A program made the position numbers and the translations under genes. From Bacteroidota bacterium (lineage in GTDB: Bacteria; Bacteroidota; Bacteroidia; Bacteroidales; TTA-H9): a stretch of DNA of 64,000 nt. Below the pieces are notes generated by a model. It was not told where the DNA came from and did no database searches. It worked only from the letters and a program-made list of their open reading frames with translations. The stretch lies in contig QKGM01000033.1 of assembly GCA_003250395.1 (NCBI GenBank), positions 34,305 to 98,304 of the forward strand, given 5' to 3'. This document shows positions 1-10,130 of the stretch, piece after piece. Numbering within the stretch: the stretch's first letter is position 1; each line of letters starts with the position of its first letter.

Positions 1-1
1 C

Positions 2-859
2 CCTTATGGTACAGACATAATACATATTGCCGATGACAAAAGGTTGTTTCCTTTTACCACGCTTCCTCATGCAGCAATATTGTTGAAACTTTTTGAAGAG
101 ATAAAACCTGAAATTGCATTATTCGGAGCAACATCCATAGGCCGTGATCTGGCTCCACGGGTTGCTTCTGCGATGCGATGCGGATTGACAGCCGATTGTA
201 CAAGTCTCGAAATTGGTGACCATACAGAGGCAAAGACTAATACCACGTATAAGAATCTGCTTTATCAGATCCGCCCGGCATTTGGAGGGAATATAATTGC
301 AACGATAATCAATCCTGATACCCGGCCTCAGATGGCTACTGTTCGCGAAGGTGTTATGAAGAAAGAACTCTGGCCTGTGGTAGCCGTTCCTGAAATTAAC
401 AGGCTTGATGTTTCAAAATATGTAAATGACGAACAGTTTGTTATCAGGATTATTGAAAGGCATATTGAGTCGCAAAAAATCAATATCAAGAATGCTCAGG
501 TGATAGTTGCCGGCGGTTATGGAGTTGGCTCCAAAGAGAACTTCGACTTGTTGTTTGACCTGGCTGATGTGTTGGGGGCGCAGGTTGGAGCTTCCCGGGC
601 AGCAGTTGATGCAGGCTATGTTGAACATGAGCGACAAATAGGGCAAACCGGCGTTACAGTACGTCCAAAACTCTACATTGCGTGTGGTATCAGTGGCGCT
701 GTACAGCACCGTGCAGGGATGGATCAGGCTTCGATGATTATATCGATCAATACTGATCCCAACGCTCCGATCAATCAGATTGCCGATTATACTATACTTG
801 GCCAGGTACATGAAGTGGTACCAAGAATGATAAAATATTACAGGCAAAACAGTAAGTAA
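2..859 (+). CDS. etfA: Electron transfer flavoprotein alpha subunit, 5'-truncated by window edge
   Basis: C-terminal part of the ETF alpha subunit, which carries FAD and passes electrons from acyl-CoA dehydrogenases to the respiratory chain or a bifurcation partner. The frame is open from base 2 (PYGTDIIHIADD..), so the gene starts outside the window; the first in-frame start-like codon, TTG at 44, is internal. The C-terminal FAD domain is clear: GGYGVGSKENF, then GASRAAVDAGYV, the QIGQTGVTVRPKLYIACGIS segment, SGAVQHRAGM and ISINTDPNAPINQIADY near the end. The acyl-CoA dehydrogenase gene follows after 38 nt on the same strand, its usual functional partner; etfB would be expected just upstream, outside the window. 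Family assignment is secure; whether this ETF is of the bifurcating type cannot be told from the fragment. Confidence 0.95.
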   Translation, partial: PYGTDIIHIADDKRLFPFTTLPHAAILLKLFEEIKPEIALFGATSIGRDLAPRVASAMRCGLTADCTSLEIGDHTEAKTNTTYKNLLYQIRPAFGGNIIATIINPDTRPQMATVREGVMKKELWPVVAVPEINRLDVSKYVNDEQFVIRIIERHIESQKINIKNAQVIVAGGYGVGSKENFDLLFDLADVLGAQVGASRAAVDAGYVEHERQIGQTGVTVRPKLYIACGISGAVQHRAGMDQASMIISINTDPNAPINQIADYTILGQVHEVVPRMIKYYRQNSK

Positions 860-897
860 CGGGTGGACTGACGTTATTATCAAAAAATCGAAGAAAA

Positions 898-2613
898 ATG
901 GCAAATTTTTATACCGACAATAGAAATCTACGTTTCCATCTTGAGCATCCGCTGATGGAGAAAATTGTTCGCCTGAAAGAGCAGAACTACATTGACAAAG
1001 AGAAGTATGATTATGCTCCGCTTGATTATGAAGACACACTCGATAGTTATGATAAAGTATTGGAGATAGTTGGTGAAATCTCCGGTGAAATCGTTGGCCC
1101 CAATGCCGAATCAGTTGACCACGATGGCCCGAAGATCGTTAACAATGAAGTGGTTTACGCGCCTGGTACCCAGAAGAATTTAGAGGCAATTGTAAATGCC
1201 GGACTTTTTGGCATGTCGCTGCCCCGTGAATATGGTGGCCTTAATTTTGCAATGGTTCCTTATGTGATGGCTGCGGAGATAGTATCACGTGCAGATGCCG
1301 GATTTGCCAATATCTGGGGATTGCAGGATTGTGCTGAAACTATTCACGAATTTGCTTCTGAAGATATTAAACGTGAATTTCTTCCCCGTTTTCCGAAGGG
1401 AGCAACTGCAGCCATGGATCTTACCGAGCCTGATGCTGGTAGTGATTTACAGGCTGTTCAGTTAAAGGCTACATGGGATGAAACAGCTAAGGTTTGGCGG
1501 CTTAATGGAGTGAAACGCTTTATTACAAACGGAGATGCTCATGTGTCGCTAGTACTGGCCAGATCAGAGGAAGGGACATCAGATGCACGTGGCCTTTCTT
1601 TGTTTGTATATGATCGCTCGAGCCAGGCAATGACAGTAAGACGTATAGAAAATAAACTGGGGATAAAAGGATCTCCCACATGTGAACTGGTATTCAGCAA
1701 TGCTCCGGCTTATCTGATTGGTGACCGGAAGATGGGCCTTATCAAATATGTTATGTCTTTGATGAATTCAGCCCGTCTGGGTGTTGGTGCCCAGTCAGTG
1801 GGTATTGCAGAAGCTGCGTATCGTGAAGCAGTTAAATATGCCCATGAACGGGAGCAGTTTGGCAAAGCTATTGTAAACTACCCGGCAGTATACGAGATGC
1901 TGACCCTGATGAAAGTTCGTACTGATGCCATTCGAAGTCTGCTATATGAAACGGCACGTTTTGTGGATGTGTATAAAGCTTACAACATTATAGCCGAGAA
2001 ACGGAAACTGGATGCAGATGAACGGAATGAGGCTAAATATTACCAGAAACTGGCTGATGCTTTTACGCCTTTATTGAAACTGTTTTCATCGGAATATTGC
2101 AACCAGATTGCTTACGATTCATTACAGATTCATGGTGGTACTGGTTTCATGAAGGATTTTCCGATCGAAAGGATTTACAGAGATGCCCGTATTACCACGA
2201 TTTATGAAGGTACGAGTCAGTTACAGGTGGTGGCAGCTATTCGTGGCGTTACCAGCGGGTTGTTGTTGAAGGTGCTCCGTGATTATGAAGGACGTGCCGT
2301 CCATCCTGAACAGGAACCACTACGTAAAATGCTCATTAGTATGACCGACAGGTATGAGCAGGCGGTGAGTTATATTGAGGAGTTTAAGGATGGCGAATAT
2401 ACTGATTTCCATGCACGTCGGTTAGTTGAACTTGCTGGTAATATCGTCATGGGGTATCTGCTGCTTGATGATTGCCAGCGTGATGGTTCATTTGAAAGGA
2501 CAGCCAACATTTTTATTACGAAGGTAAATGCTGAAAACCTTCAGCATGAAAACTATATCAAAAACTTCAACCCCAAAGAGCTCGGTGAGTTCAAGGCGGT
2601 TTTTGAAGCCTAA
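898..2613 (+). CDS. Acyl-CoA dehydrogenase
   Basis: Flavoprotein that oxidises acyl-CoA to trans-2-enoyl-CoA and hands electrons to ETF. 571 residues, longer than the roughly 380-residue short/medium-chain enzymes because of a C-terminal helical extension after about residue 450, as in the long family common in Bacteroidota. N-terminal and middle domains include MDLTEPDAGSDLQAVQ and NGVKRFITNGD (flavin/substrate region); the C-terminal domain has YAHEREQFGKAI, LQIHGGTGFMKDFPIERIYR and IYEGTSQLQ. In this last motif E437 is at the place of the catalytic base of medium-chain enzymes. ATG start at 898 follows etfA by 38 nt, implying one transcript. Substrate chain length cannot be predicted by eye. 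Confidence 0.95.
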   Translation: MANFYTDNRNLRFHLEHPLMEKIVRLKEQNYIDKEKYDYAPLDYEDTLDSYDKVLEIVGEISGEIVGPNAESVDHDGPKIVNNEVVYAPGTQKNLEAIVNAGLFGMSLPREYGGLNFAMVPYVMAAEIVSRADAGFANIWGLQDCAETIHEFASEDIKREFLPRFPKGATAAMDLTEPDAGSDLQAVQLKATWDETAKVWRLNGVKRFITNGDAHVSLVLARSEEGTSDARGLSLFVYDRSSQAMTVRRIENKLGIKGSPTCELVFSNAPAYLIGDRKMGLIKYVMSLMNSARLGVGAQSVGIAEAAYREAVKYAHEREQFGKAIVNYPAVYEMLTLMKVRTDAIRSLLYETARFVDVYKAYNIIAEKRKLDADERNEAKYYQKLADAFTPLLKLFSSEYCNQIAYDSLQIHGGTGFMKDFPIERIYRDARITTIYEGTSQLQVVAAIRGVTSGLLLKVLRDYEGRAVHPEQEPLRKMLISMTDRYEQAVSYIEEFKDGEYTDFHARRLVELAGNIVMGYLLLDDCQRDGSFERTANIFITKVNAENLQHENYIKNFNPKELGEFKAVFEA

Positions 2614-2625
2614 TTTATCAATGTG

Positions 2626-2672
2626 AAAAATTCTGTACAAGCTGCTCAAGAAGTATATTGTACAGGATTTTT
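2626..2672 (+). terminator. Rho-independent terminator after acyl-CoA dehydrogenase
   Basis: A 15-bp stem with one G-T pair (2626-2640 with 2658-2672, core CTGTACAA/TTGTACAG), a 17-nt loop and T residues in the right arm and beyond (GGATTTTTC). It lies 12 nt after the stop codon and closes the etfA-acyl-CoA dehydrogenase transcript. Confidence 0.7.
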
Positions 2673-2701
2673 CTCTATGTTTGGTTATTAATTCACCTTT
2701 T

Positions 2702-3322
2702 ATGCGTTTGCCTGACAAAATCAAATCAACGCTCATTGGCTGGATTTACGGGAAGTATAGTTATCGTTATTTAAACTATTTCAAATCCCGTAAAATCTGG
2801 ACTCCAAAATCACCGTGTGTGAAGAGCGAGATTCAGGCGTTACTGCTCCCATTTTTTCAGAAGCCGAAAAATTCGGCTTTCTTTCAGACCGAAAAGGATA
2901 TTCATTTTGGTGATATCCCTTTCCAGACTTCTCTTTCATCGTTTCTGAAAAGCAGAAATGAGCCAGTGTGCTTCAGTGCTTTTATGCTTGATCAGTATGA
3001 AATGCGTGTATTCGGGTATCCTGCTGATTTTAATGGTTTTGCTGTAAAATCTGCCTGGTTTTTCCTCAACAACTCATTAGTAATGGGTGAATACCAGTTT
3101 AACCTGCGTGACGATGACCAATCGAGGATCATTTCGATGCTTACCAAAGTGTATACACTGTCTGAAATGAATGTGAAAGAGAATTTTTACATTGAGGATG
3201 AAACAGGAAGTATTATTTATGCCGAACGTAAAGGTGGTAAATTTTTCCTGCGATTCTTTACTCAGGACAATTCTGAACGTTACAACCTGATTGAAAAATG
3301 GATTAAAAAGTTACCAAAGTAG
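2702..3322 (+). CDS. Conserved-looking protein of unknown function
   Basis: About 206 residues if it starts at the ATG at 2702 (MRLPDKIKST..); a TTG 21 nt upstream would add seven residues, but that segment overlaps the end of a terminator-like region. I do not recognise a family. No signal peptide or membrane span is evident; the protein is rich in aromatic and basic residues near the N-terminus (KYSYRYLNYFKSRKIW). The middle reads like an alpha/beta domain (KDIHFGDIPFQTSLSS, ..FCLQYE-like patches are absent). It ends convergently with clpC, with a shared terminator hairpin between them. The acyl-CoA dehydrogenase terminator upstream suggests a separate transcript. Confidence 0.75.
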   Translation: MRLPDKIKSTLIGWIYGKYSYRYLNYFKSRKIWTPKSPCVKSEIQALLLPFFQKPKNSAFFQTEKDIHFGDIPFQTSLSSFLKSRNEPVCFSAFMLDQYEMRVFGYPADFNGFAVKSAWFFLNNSLVMGEYQFNLRDDDQSRIISMLTKVYTLSEMNVKENFYIEDETGSIIYAERKGGKFFLRFFTQDNSERYNLIEKWIKKLPK

Positions 3323-3337
3323 CGCCTTTGAAAAGTA

Positions 3338-3369
3338 AAATGGCCGGGTGATTTCTCATCCGGCCATTT
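3338..3369. terminator. Bidirectional terminator between convergent genes
   Basis: AAATGGCCGG (3338-3347) pairs perfectly with CCGGCCATTT (3360-3369), extendable inward with GTGA/TCAT to a 4-nt loop. The A/T ends on each side give a T tract on both strands, so it can serve the gene ending at 3322 and clpC ending at 3396. Confidence 0.8.
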
Positions 3370-3395
3370 CTGTTTTCAGTAAAAAGAAGATATTC

Positions 3396-5954
3396 TTAAG
3401 AGGTCTCAAGCAGTTTCTCGCCGGAGGCAGGAATAATCCTTATGGCAACGTCATCTTTTTCTTTATCATAATCAACCACAATCTGGTCACCTTCATGAAT
3501 ATGAGATTTAATTATTTCTTCTGCCAAAGTGTCTTCCACATATTTCTGGATAGCTCGTTTCAGCGGACGGGCACCAAATTGCGGATCCCATCCTTTTTCA
3601 GCTATGAAATCCTTGGCTTCCGGAGACACTTCAATCAGGTATCGGAGCTTGGATACTCTTTCTACAACAGATTTGAGTTCAATGTCAATGATTTTATGAA
3701 TATCATCACGTTCTAGGTTCTCGAAAATGATAATGTCGTCAATCCGGTTCAGAAATTCAGGAGCAAATGATTTTTTCAACGCGTTTTCGATTACCCCCCT
3801 GGCATATTCACTTTGAGCAGCCTGGCGGGCCGAAGTGCTGAACCCGACTCCCTGACCAAAGTCTTTCAACTGACGTGATCCTATATTGGAGGTCATAATG
3901 ACAATAGTGTTCTTGAAGTCTACCTTACGTCCCAGACTATCGGTTAATTGACCGTCATCCAGTACTTGAAGAAGCAGGTGAAATACATCCGGATGGGCTT
4001 TTTCAATTTCATCGAGTAATACAATAGAATAAGGTTTGCGCCGAACTTTCTCTGTAAGTTGTCCTCCTTCTTCGTATCCTACATATCCCGGAGGAGCTCC
4101 AACCAGCCTTGATACTGCAAACTTCTCCATGTATTCACTCATATCGACGCGAATAAGGGTATCTTCAGAATCGAAAAGATACCGGGCAAGTACTTTTGCC
4201 AGATGTGTTTTCCCGACCCCTGTAGGGCCAAGAAAAACAAAAGTACCAATGGGCTTGTTAGGGTCTTTTAATCCTGCTCTGTTGCGACGTATAGCCTTAA
4301 CTACTTTCCGTATAGCCTGATCCTGACCAATGATACTTGTCTGAAGTTCTTCTTCCATATGCACCAGTCTGTCGCTTTCGTTTTGCGCGATTCGTTGTAC
4401 TGGTACTCCGGTCATCATGGCTACGACTTCTGCAACATTCTCATCAGATACTGTTTCACGGTTAAGCCTTGAATCCTCTTCCCACCTTTTACGCGCCTGT
4501 TCCAGTTCGGCTTGTAATTTACGTTCCTGGTCCCTGTAAGTTGCAGCCTCTTCAAACTTCTGGCTGCTGATAGCAAGCCCTTTTTTTACTTTAACATCTT
4601 CAATACGGGTTTCAACACTGAGAATATCCTGAGGTACATGGATATTTTTGATATGAACCCGGGCTCCTGCTTCGTCAAGCGCATCAATAGCCTTGTCGGG
4701 TAAATATCTGTCTGATATATACCTGTTGGTAAGGGAGACACAAGCCTGAATTGCCTCATCAGTATATCTTACCAAATGGTGATCCTCATATTTTTCCTTG
4801 ATCCGGTTTAGTATCTCCAAAGTTTCTTCAGAGGAAGTAGGATCTACCAGTACCTTTTGAAAACGACGCTCTAAGGCACCGTCTTTTTCAATATATTGAC
4901 GGTATTCATCGAGTGTAGTGGCCCCGATGCATTGAATCTCACCTCTGGCCAGTGCTGGTTTAAACATATTTGAAGCATCAAGCGATCCGCTGGCATTACC
5001 TGCCCCTACAAGGGTATGGATTTCGTCGATGAAAAGTATGATATCCGGGTTTTTTTCCAATTCATTGAGTACGGCCTTCATCCTTTCTTCAAATTGACCA
5101 CGGTATTTCGTGCCGGCAACCAATGAGCCAAGATCAAGGGTGACAATCCGCTTGCTGAATAGTGACCGCGGAACCTGTCGATTAGATATGCGCATCGCAA
5201 GCCCCTCTGCTATGGCAGATTTCCCAACACCTGGTTCGCCAATAAGGATTGGGTTATTTTTCTTTCGGCGACTGAGAATTTGGGCGATACGTTCCATTTC
5301 CTTGTCTCGGCCTACGATTGGATCAAGCCTTCCTTCCTCTGCAGCCCGGGTTATATCACGTCCAAAGTTATCGAGAACCGGAGTTTTTGATTTAGAATCA
5401 GTAGCTTTTTTGAAACTCATATCCTTTTCTTCATCCTGTTCCTCTTCAGAACCACCCCGGGGAGAAATATCTGCTCTGGGGCCATCATCAGATTTTAGAG
5501 GAATATCGCGGTTTGGTTCAGGCGACATGGTTCGTACTTCATTCAATAGCGAATCATAGGAAATATTAAACCGTTCAAGGGTACGGGTTACTACGTTGTC
5601 AGTATCTTTTAAGATTGCAAGTATCAGGTGTTCCGTTCCAATCAGCTCACTTTTGAATTGTTTTGCTTCTAAATAGGTTAATTTGAGAGCACGTTCAGCT
5701 TGTTTGACGAGTGGTATATTTTCTGAACTGATAACCCTCGGGTTAGGGTTGGAAATGGCCTTTTCAATAACCTGCCTTGCTTCACCCAGGTCTGCACCTA
5801 GATAGGCCATGATCTGCACGGCCATCCCTTCTCCCTCTCTCAGGATGCCGAGGAACAGGTGCTCAACGCCAATATAATCGTTGCCAAGCCTGACCGCTTC
5901 TTCGCGGCTATAGGTCAGCACATCTTTAACTCTTTGCGAGAATTTTGCTTCCAT
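3396..5954 (-). CDS. clpC: ATP-dependent Clp protease ATP-binding subunit ClpC
   Basis: AAA+ unfoldase that feeds proteins to ClpP. 852 residues, the normal ClpC length. Order of parts: two Clp-N repeats (FSQRVKDVLTYSREEAVRLG at the start, a second by about residue 85); first AAA module with Walker A GEPGVGKS (Lys about 244) and FIDEIHTLVGAG; UVR-type linker around QKFEEAATYRDQERKLQ that distinguishes ClpC from ClpB; second AAA module with GPTGVGKT (Lys about 582) and LLDEIEKAHPDVF; C-terminal D2-small domain FGARPLKRAIQKYVED. A ClpP-docking tripeptide loop was not located by eye. Single gene on the minus strand, divergent from gyrA. The 320-nt spacer has a short palindrome at 5990-5999 that may be regulatory. 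Confidence 0.97.
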   Translation of the reverse strand: MEAKFSQRVKDVLTYSREEAVRLGNDYIGVEHLFLGILREGEGMAVQIMAYLGADLGEARQVIEKAISNPNPRVISSENIPLVKQAERALKLTYLEAKQFKSELIGTEHLILAILKDTDNVVTRTLERFNISYDSLLNEVRTMSPEPNRDIPLKSDDGPRADISPRGGSEEEQDEEKDMSFKKATDSKSKTPVLDNFGRDITRAAEEGRLDPIVGRDKEMERIAQILSRRKKNNPILIGEPGVGKSAIAEGLAMRISNRQVPRSLFSKRIVTLDLGSLVAGTKYRGQFEERMKAVLNELEKNPDIILFIDEIHTLVGAGNASGSLDASNMFKPALARGEIQCIGATTLDEYRQYIEKDGALERRFQKVLVDPTSSEETLEILNRIKEKYEDHHLVRYTDEAIQACVSLTNRYISDRYLPDKAIDALDEAGARVHIKNIHVPQDILSVETRIEDVKVKKGLAISSQKFEEAATYRDQERKLQAELEQARKRWEEDSRLNRETVSDENVAEVVAMMTGVPVQRIAQNESDRLVHMEEELQTSIIGQDQAIRKVVKAIRRNRAGLKDPNKPIGTFVFLGPTGVGKTHLAKVLARYLFDSEDTLIRVDMSEYMEKFAVSRLVGAPPGYVGYEEGGQLTEKVRRKPYSIVLLDEIEKAHPDVFHLLLQVLDDGQLTDSLGRKVDFKNTIVIMTSNIGSRQLKDFGQGVGFSTSARQAAQSEYARGVIENALKKSFAPEFLNRIDDIIIFENLERDDIHKIIDIELKSVVERVSKLRYLIEVSPEAKDFIAEKGWDPQFGARPLKRAIQKYVEDTLAEEIIKSHIHEGDQIVVDYDKEKDDVAIRIIPASGEKLLETS

Positions 5955-6274
5955 TTATTTTATGAATCTTTTTCATTAATCTTAACAAGTAACCGGTTAA
6001 AACGTTTGCCGGTTCTTTAAATTGCTTCCATATTAACAGATTGCCTCAACAGTCAAAAACTGCGCCATGCTCTCTAAAGTGAAATTATGTCATTCAAAAG
6101 TAATGCACATTCAGACACAATGCCAATCAGATATCAATTATTTATCAACAATCGTTTGTTGATAAATCTGATAATCTGCAACTGGCTTTGTAACTAAAAA
6201 TTCCGTACCTTCGTACCTTATTTGTAATAGATATAAACTATTGTTTATCAGTTAGTTTTTGTTAATAAAATCTC
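5955..6274. promoter_or_regulatory. Divergent clpC-gyrA promoter region
   Basis: 320 nt without a gene. It holds a 10-bp palindrome TAACCGGTTA at 5990-5999 on the clpC side. On the gyrA side it has a tandem CGTACCTT repeat at about 6204-6219 giving two near matches to TAnnTTTG, and the 18-nt string CTTTGTAACTAAAAATTC at 6186-6203, which recurs exactly at 8896-8913. Exact start sites cannot be fixed by eye. Confidence 0.5.
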
Positions 6275-8803
6275 ATGGAATTACCTGAAGAAAAAATTGT
6301 CCCGGTAAATATTGAAAACCAGATGAAAACAGCCTACATCGATTATTCGATGTCGGTAATTGTTTCCAGGGCGTTACCTGATGTCCGCGACGGACTAAAG
6401 CCTGTTCACCGCCGAATATTATTTGGCATGTATGATCTGGGAATTTTGTCGAACCGGGGCTATAAGAAATCGGCACGTATTGTTGGGGAAGTACTGGGTA
6501 AGTATCATCCACATGGTGATTCATCGGTGTATGATGCTATGGTACGCATGGCTCAGGACTGGTCGTTGAGGTATCCTTTGGTTGACGGACAGGGAAACTT
6601 TGGGTCAATTGACCAGGATCCACCTGCAGCTATGCGTTATACAGAAGCCAGGCTCAGGAAGCTTGCTGAAGAGATGCTTGATGATCTTGATAAGGAAACT
6701 GTTGACTTTCAGTTAAATTTCGATGACTCCCTGGAAGAACCTTCGGTGTTACCCGCAAAAGTTCCAAACCTGTTAATAAATGGCACAAGTGGTATCGCAG
6801 TTGGTATGGCTACCAATATGGCGCCACACAACCTGAAAGAAGTGATTGATGGTACAATTGCATACATCGATAACAACGAGATTACCATTGCTGAGTTGAT
6901 GAAGTTTATCAAGGGCCCGGATTTTCCAACCGGTGGTATTATCTATGGTTATGATGGTGTCAGGGAAGCATATGAAACTGGTCGTGGAAGGATTATAATC
7001 AGGGGTGAAACCAAAATTGAACCTGAAGATAACGGCCGGGAACGTATTATTGTAACCTCAATTCCATATCAGGTGAACAAGTCTGAAATGATTAAGAAGA
7101 CTGCTGACCTGGTGAATGAGAAAAAAATTGAAGGGATTAGCGATATCAGGGATGAATCTGACCGCGATGGTCTGAGAATCGTATATGAACTTAAGCGCGA
7201 TGCAAATACGAATGTAGTGCTTAATAAGTTATATCAAATGACTTCTCTACAGACCAGTTTCAGTGTAAATAGTATCGCACTTGTTCATGGTCGTCCTGTT
7301 ACCCTTAATCTAAAGGATATTATTAAATATTTTGTTGAGCACCGACATGAAGTTGTTGTACGCCGTACACAATATGAATTGAGGCAGGCTGAAAAGCGGG
7401 CGCACATCCTCGAGGGATTACTAAAAGCCCTTGACCATATTGATGAAGTTATTGCCCTGATCAGGGCAAGTCGTTCTCCTGAGGCCGCCCGCGAGGGATT
7501 AGTGGTTACATTCGACTTGAGCGACGAACAGGCAAAGGCTATATTAGCTATGAGACTTCAGGCTCTTACCGGACTGGAAAGGGAAAAGCTTGAAGACGAA
7601 TACAAAGAATTAAAGCGTCTTATTGATTATTACAATTCATTGTTAGCCGATAAAGATCTTCGTATGGAGGTGATTAAGACCGAGCTGCGTGAATTGAGTA
7701 ATAAATACGGGGATGAACCTAAGACCGATATTGAATATCTAGCCCATGATTTTAAAATTGAAGACACCATCTCTGATGATAGTGTTGTGATCACAATTTC
7801 TCATTTCGGGTATGTTAAGCGTACGCTGCTTTCAGAGTATCGGGTTCAGGCCCGTGGCGGAAGGGGATCTAAAGGAAGCGAAACACGTGATGATGATTTT
7901 GTTGAACATCTTTTTGTTGCAACAAATCATAACTATGTGTTGTTCTTTACCGAAAAGGGAAAGGTATATTGGCTTAGGGCATTTGAAATTCCTGAGGGAG
8001 CCAAAACTTCGAAGGGAAGAGCCATTCAGAATCTTATCAATATTGATCCTGATGATAAAGTTCGAGCCTATATAAATGTGAAAAGTCTTTCTGATCAAGA
8101 GTATATCCAGAATAATTTCATTATTCTGTGTACCAGGCTTGGTACAATTAAGAAAACTTCTCTTGAGGCCTATTCAAGACCAAGACAGAACGGCATTATT
8201 GCCGTAAATATTAAGGATGATGACACATTACTGGAAGCCCGAATGACCAATGGTAATAGTGTCGTGGTTATGGGCCTTCGTTCGGGAAGAGCTATCAGAT
8301 TCAATGAACAACGTGTACGTCCGATGGGAAGAACTGCCACAGGAGTAAGGGGTGTAAGTCTTGCCGGTTCTGATGATGAAGTAATAGGAATGATCTGCGT
8401 TGATGGCAACGAATCCAATATTTTAGTCGTCTCTGAGAATGGGTATGGGAAACGTTCCCTGCTTGATAGTTACCGTGAGACTAATCGGGGTGGTAAGGGT
8501 GTTAAAACGATGAATATTACCGATAAAACAGGTGCACTCATTGCCATTTGCGATGTAAACGATCAGGAAGACCTTATGATTATTAACCGTAGTGGAATTA
8601 TCATTCGGACGCCAGTATCAGATCTCCGCCTCATGGGCCGTGCTACCCAGGGTGTCCGACTGATCAATATTCGTGAGGGTGACTCTATTGCCGCCATCAC
8701 AAAAGTTGATGGATATGAACCTGACGATGAAAGTATCGGGGAGCAGCCTGTTATTCCTCCACAGGATAATCCGCTGGCAGATGATGCTGTTGTTAGTGAA
8801 TGA
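6275..8803 (+). CDS. gyrA: DNA gyrase subunit A
   Basis: Breakage-reunion subunit of gyrase, which introduces negative supercoils with GyrB (not in this window). 842 residues, typical for Bacteroidota. The N-terminal winged-helix domain has the quinolone-resistance region [20 protein letters not shown] with Ser and Asp at the positions equivalent to E. coli 83 and 87, that is, a wild-type-like pattern. The catalytic tyrosine is Y122 in AMRYTEARL. The coiled-coil gate includes [16 protein letters not shown]. The C-terminal beta-pinwheel begins about residue 500; the GyrA-box position reads [10 protein letters not shown], a variant of the consensus QRRGGKG. The tail is acidic and proline-containing. 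ATG at 6275; a terminator follows at 8835. Confidence 0.97.
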   Translation: MELPEEKIVPVNIENQMKTAYIDYSMSVIVSRALPDVRDGLKPVHRRILFGMYDLGILSNRGYKKSARIVGEVLGKYHPHGDSSVYDAMVRMAQDWSLRYPLVDGQGNFGSIDQDPPAAMRYTEARLRKLAEEMLDDLDKETVDFQLNFDDSLEEPSVLPAKVPNLLINGTSGIAVGMATNMAPHNLKEVIDGTIAYIDNNEITIAELMKFIKGPDFPTGGIIYGYDGVREAYETGRGRIIIRGETKIEPEDNGRERIIVTSIPYQVNKSEMIKKTADLVNEKKIEGISDIRDESDRDGLRIVYELKRDANTNVVLNKLYQMTSLQTSFSVNSIALVHGRPVTLNLKDIIKYFVEHRHEVVVRRTQYELRQAEKRAHILEGLLKALDHIDEVIALIRASRSPEAAREGLVVTFDLSDEQAKAILAMRLQALTGLEREKLEDEYKELKRLIDYYNSLLADKDLRMEVIKTELRELSNKYGDEPKTDIEYLAHDFKIEDTISDDSVVITISHFGYVKRTLLSEYRVQARGGRGSKGSETRDDDFVEHLFVATNHNYVLFFTEKGKVYWLRAFEIPEGAKTSKGRAIQNLINIDPDDKVRAYINVKSLSDQEYIQNNFIILCTRLGTIKKTSLEAYSRPRQNGIIAVNIKDDDTLLEARMTNGNSVVVMGLRSGRAIRFNEQRVRPMGRTATGVRGVSLAGSDDEVIGMICVDGNESNILVVSENGYGKRSLLDSYRETNRGGKGVKTMNITDKTGALIAICDVNDQEDLMIINRSGIIIRTPVSDLRLMGRATQGVRLINIREGDSIAAITKVDGYEPDDESIGEQPVIPPQDNPLADDAVVSE

Positions 8804-8834
8804 GTTTATTGATCGTGAATAAATATCCGGTGTA

Positions 8835-8859
8835 GGGCAGGCTTATTCCTGCCCCTTTT
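8835..8859 (+). terminator. Terminator after gyrA
   Basis: GGGCAGG (8835-8841) and CCTGCCC (8848-8854) form a 7-bp GC-rich stem with a 6-nt loop, followed by CTTTT. Lies 31 nt after the gyrA stop. Confidence 0.75.
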
Positions 8860-8892
8860 AAGCCCGCTTTTAGCTGATCAATATATATCTAT

Positions 8893-8900
8893 TATCTTTG
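8893..8900 (+). promoter_or_regulatory. Candidate -7 element of the TPR gene
   Basis: TATCTTTG matches the Bacteroidota -7 consensus TAnnTTTG exactly and sits 36 nt before the ATG at 8936. No strong -33 TTTG was seen at the expected distance. Confidence 0.45.
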
Positions 8901-8935
8901 TAACTAAAAATTCAGAAAACCAAAAGTTAAATTCT

Positions 8936-10072
8936 ATGAAACGCATTTCACTTATGCTGGCTTTTGCCTTGTTGGTAACAATGGGCTTTGCTCAGAAAAA
9001 AGACCGAACTTCTGCCTATAATTATTACCGTAACGGAAGGTATGATAAGGCCATGGAGTACATTGAGAAGACAATCACTCATGAATCAACCATGAACGAA
9101 GCCAAAACGTGGGCTTTCCGTGGTGATATATACCTGCAGATTGCTTTAACCGATAAACCGCAATATAAATCGTTATCGGATAATCCAATGCAAATTGCAT
9201 TAGATTCATATAAAAAGGCACTTTCTTTGCCAGATGCTAAGGATTATATGCCTGATATCATGACCAATATGAATGTTTTAGCTGAGAAATATTTTAACCA
9301 GGGCGTTACGGAATATAAAGAGTCAAACTACAGTGCTTCTACTGCATCATTTCTGAAAGCCGCAGATGTAAAGAATGAACTGGGTGTTATTGATACTGTG
9401 GCTTTGGTGAATGCTGTATCAGCTGCTGACCTTGCCAAAAACTCAGCAGCGTCTTTGGAAATCGGTCAACGTTTACTCTCTTTGGGCTATTCAAGTCCAG
9501 GCCTTTATTCTTCAATGTCCAATGCATATAAAGCATCAGGAGACACAAACAATGCTGTTGTAACTATAGCTAAGGGACGTCAACTTTATCCGGCTGATCT
9601 TAGTCTTCTCCTGTCAGAAACCAATATCTTCCTTTCGACAGGTAAGGTCAAGGAAGCTCTCAATAATCTGACGGTTGCTCTTGAAAAAGACCCACAGAAT
9701 GTTTCCATTTTATATGCTCTGGGTACACAGTATGGAGAGTTAAACAATATTGAAGAAGCTGCTAAATCTTATAAAAAAGTACTCGAGATTAAGCCAGACC
9801 ATTTCGATGCAATCTATAATCTGGGAGCTTTGTATGTGAATCATGCCGCAGCGCTTATGGCTGAAGCAAACTCAATTCCTCCGGACAAAGTAAAGGAATA
9901 TGATGCGAAGAAGGCTGAAGCTTTTGCCGAACTCGATAAAGCATTGCCTTATCTCGAACAGGCTCATCAAATGGACCCTAATGATAGAAATACTATGGTT
10001 ACTCTGAAAGAAATATATGCCCGTAAGAGCATGCTTGATAAAGTGAAGGAGATTGATGCAAAACTGAAATAA
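8936..10072 (+). CDS. Secreted tetratricopeptide-repeat protein
   Basis: 378 residues with a signal peptide (MKRISLMLAFALLVTMGFAQ, cleavage likely near AQ), so periplasmic or outer-membrane associated. The mature part is TPR-type helical repeats: AYNYYRNGRYDKAMEYIEKT near the start, a middle repeat around YFNQGVTEYKESNYSAST, and repeats in the C-terminal half such as NVSILYALGTQYGELNNIEE and YKKVLEIKPDHFDAIYNLGA. No catalytic domain is visible, so the role is presumably protein-protein binding. It has its own promoter-like sequence after the gyrA terminator, so it is probably transcribed separately from gyrA. A terminator shared with the convergent kinase gene follows. Confidence 0.88.
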   Translation: MKRISLMLAFALLVTMGFAQKKDRTSAYNYYRNGRYDKAMEYIEKTITHESTMNEAKTWAFRGDIYLQIALTDKPQYKSLSDNPMQIALDSYKKALSLPDAKDYMPDIMTNMNVLAEKYFNQGVTEYKESNYSASTASFLKAADVKNELGVIDTVALVNAVSAADLAKNSAASLEIGQRLLSLGYSSPGLYSSMSNAYKASGDTNNAVVTIAKGRQLYPADLSLLLSETNIFLSTGKVKEALNNLTVALEKDPQNVSILYALGTQYGELNNIEEAAKSYKKVLEIKPDHFDAIYNLGALYVNHAAALMAEANSIPPDKVKEYDAKKAEAFAELDKALPYLEQAHQMDPNDRNTMVTLKEIYARKSMLDKVKEIDAKLK

Positions 10073-10096
10073 TGATAGTTTTGGAAATAAATGCAA

Positions 10097-10123
10097 GAGA
10101 GCCGGTCCGAAATGCCGGCTCTC
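10097..10123. terminator. Terminator between TPR gene and kinase gene
   Basis: GAGAGCCGG (10097-10105) pairs perfectly with CCGGCTCTC (10115-10123), loop of 9 nt. It lies between two convergent genes and can serve both. Confidence 0.75.
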
Positions 10124-10130
10124 CTGCGTT

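Noticed and set aside
3348..3716. Plus-strand frame over the clpC end
   Set aside because: Shadow of clpC in the opposite strand.
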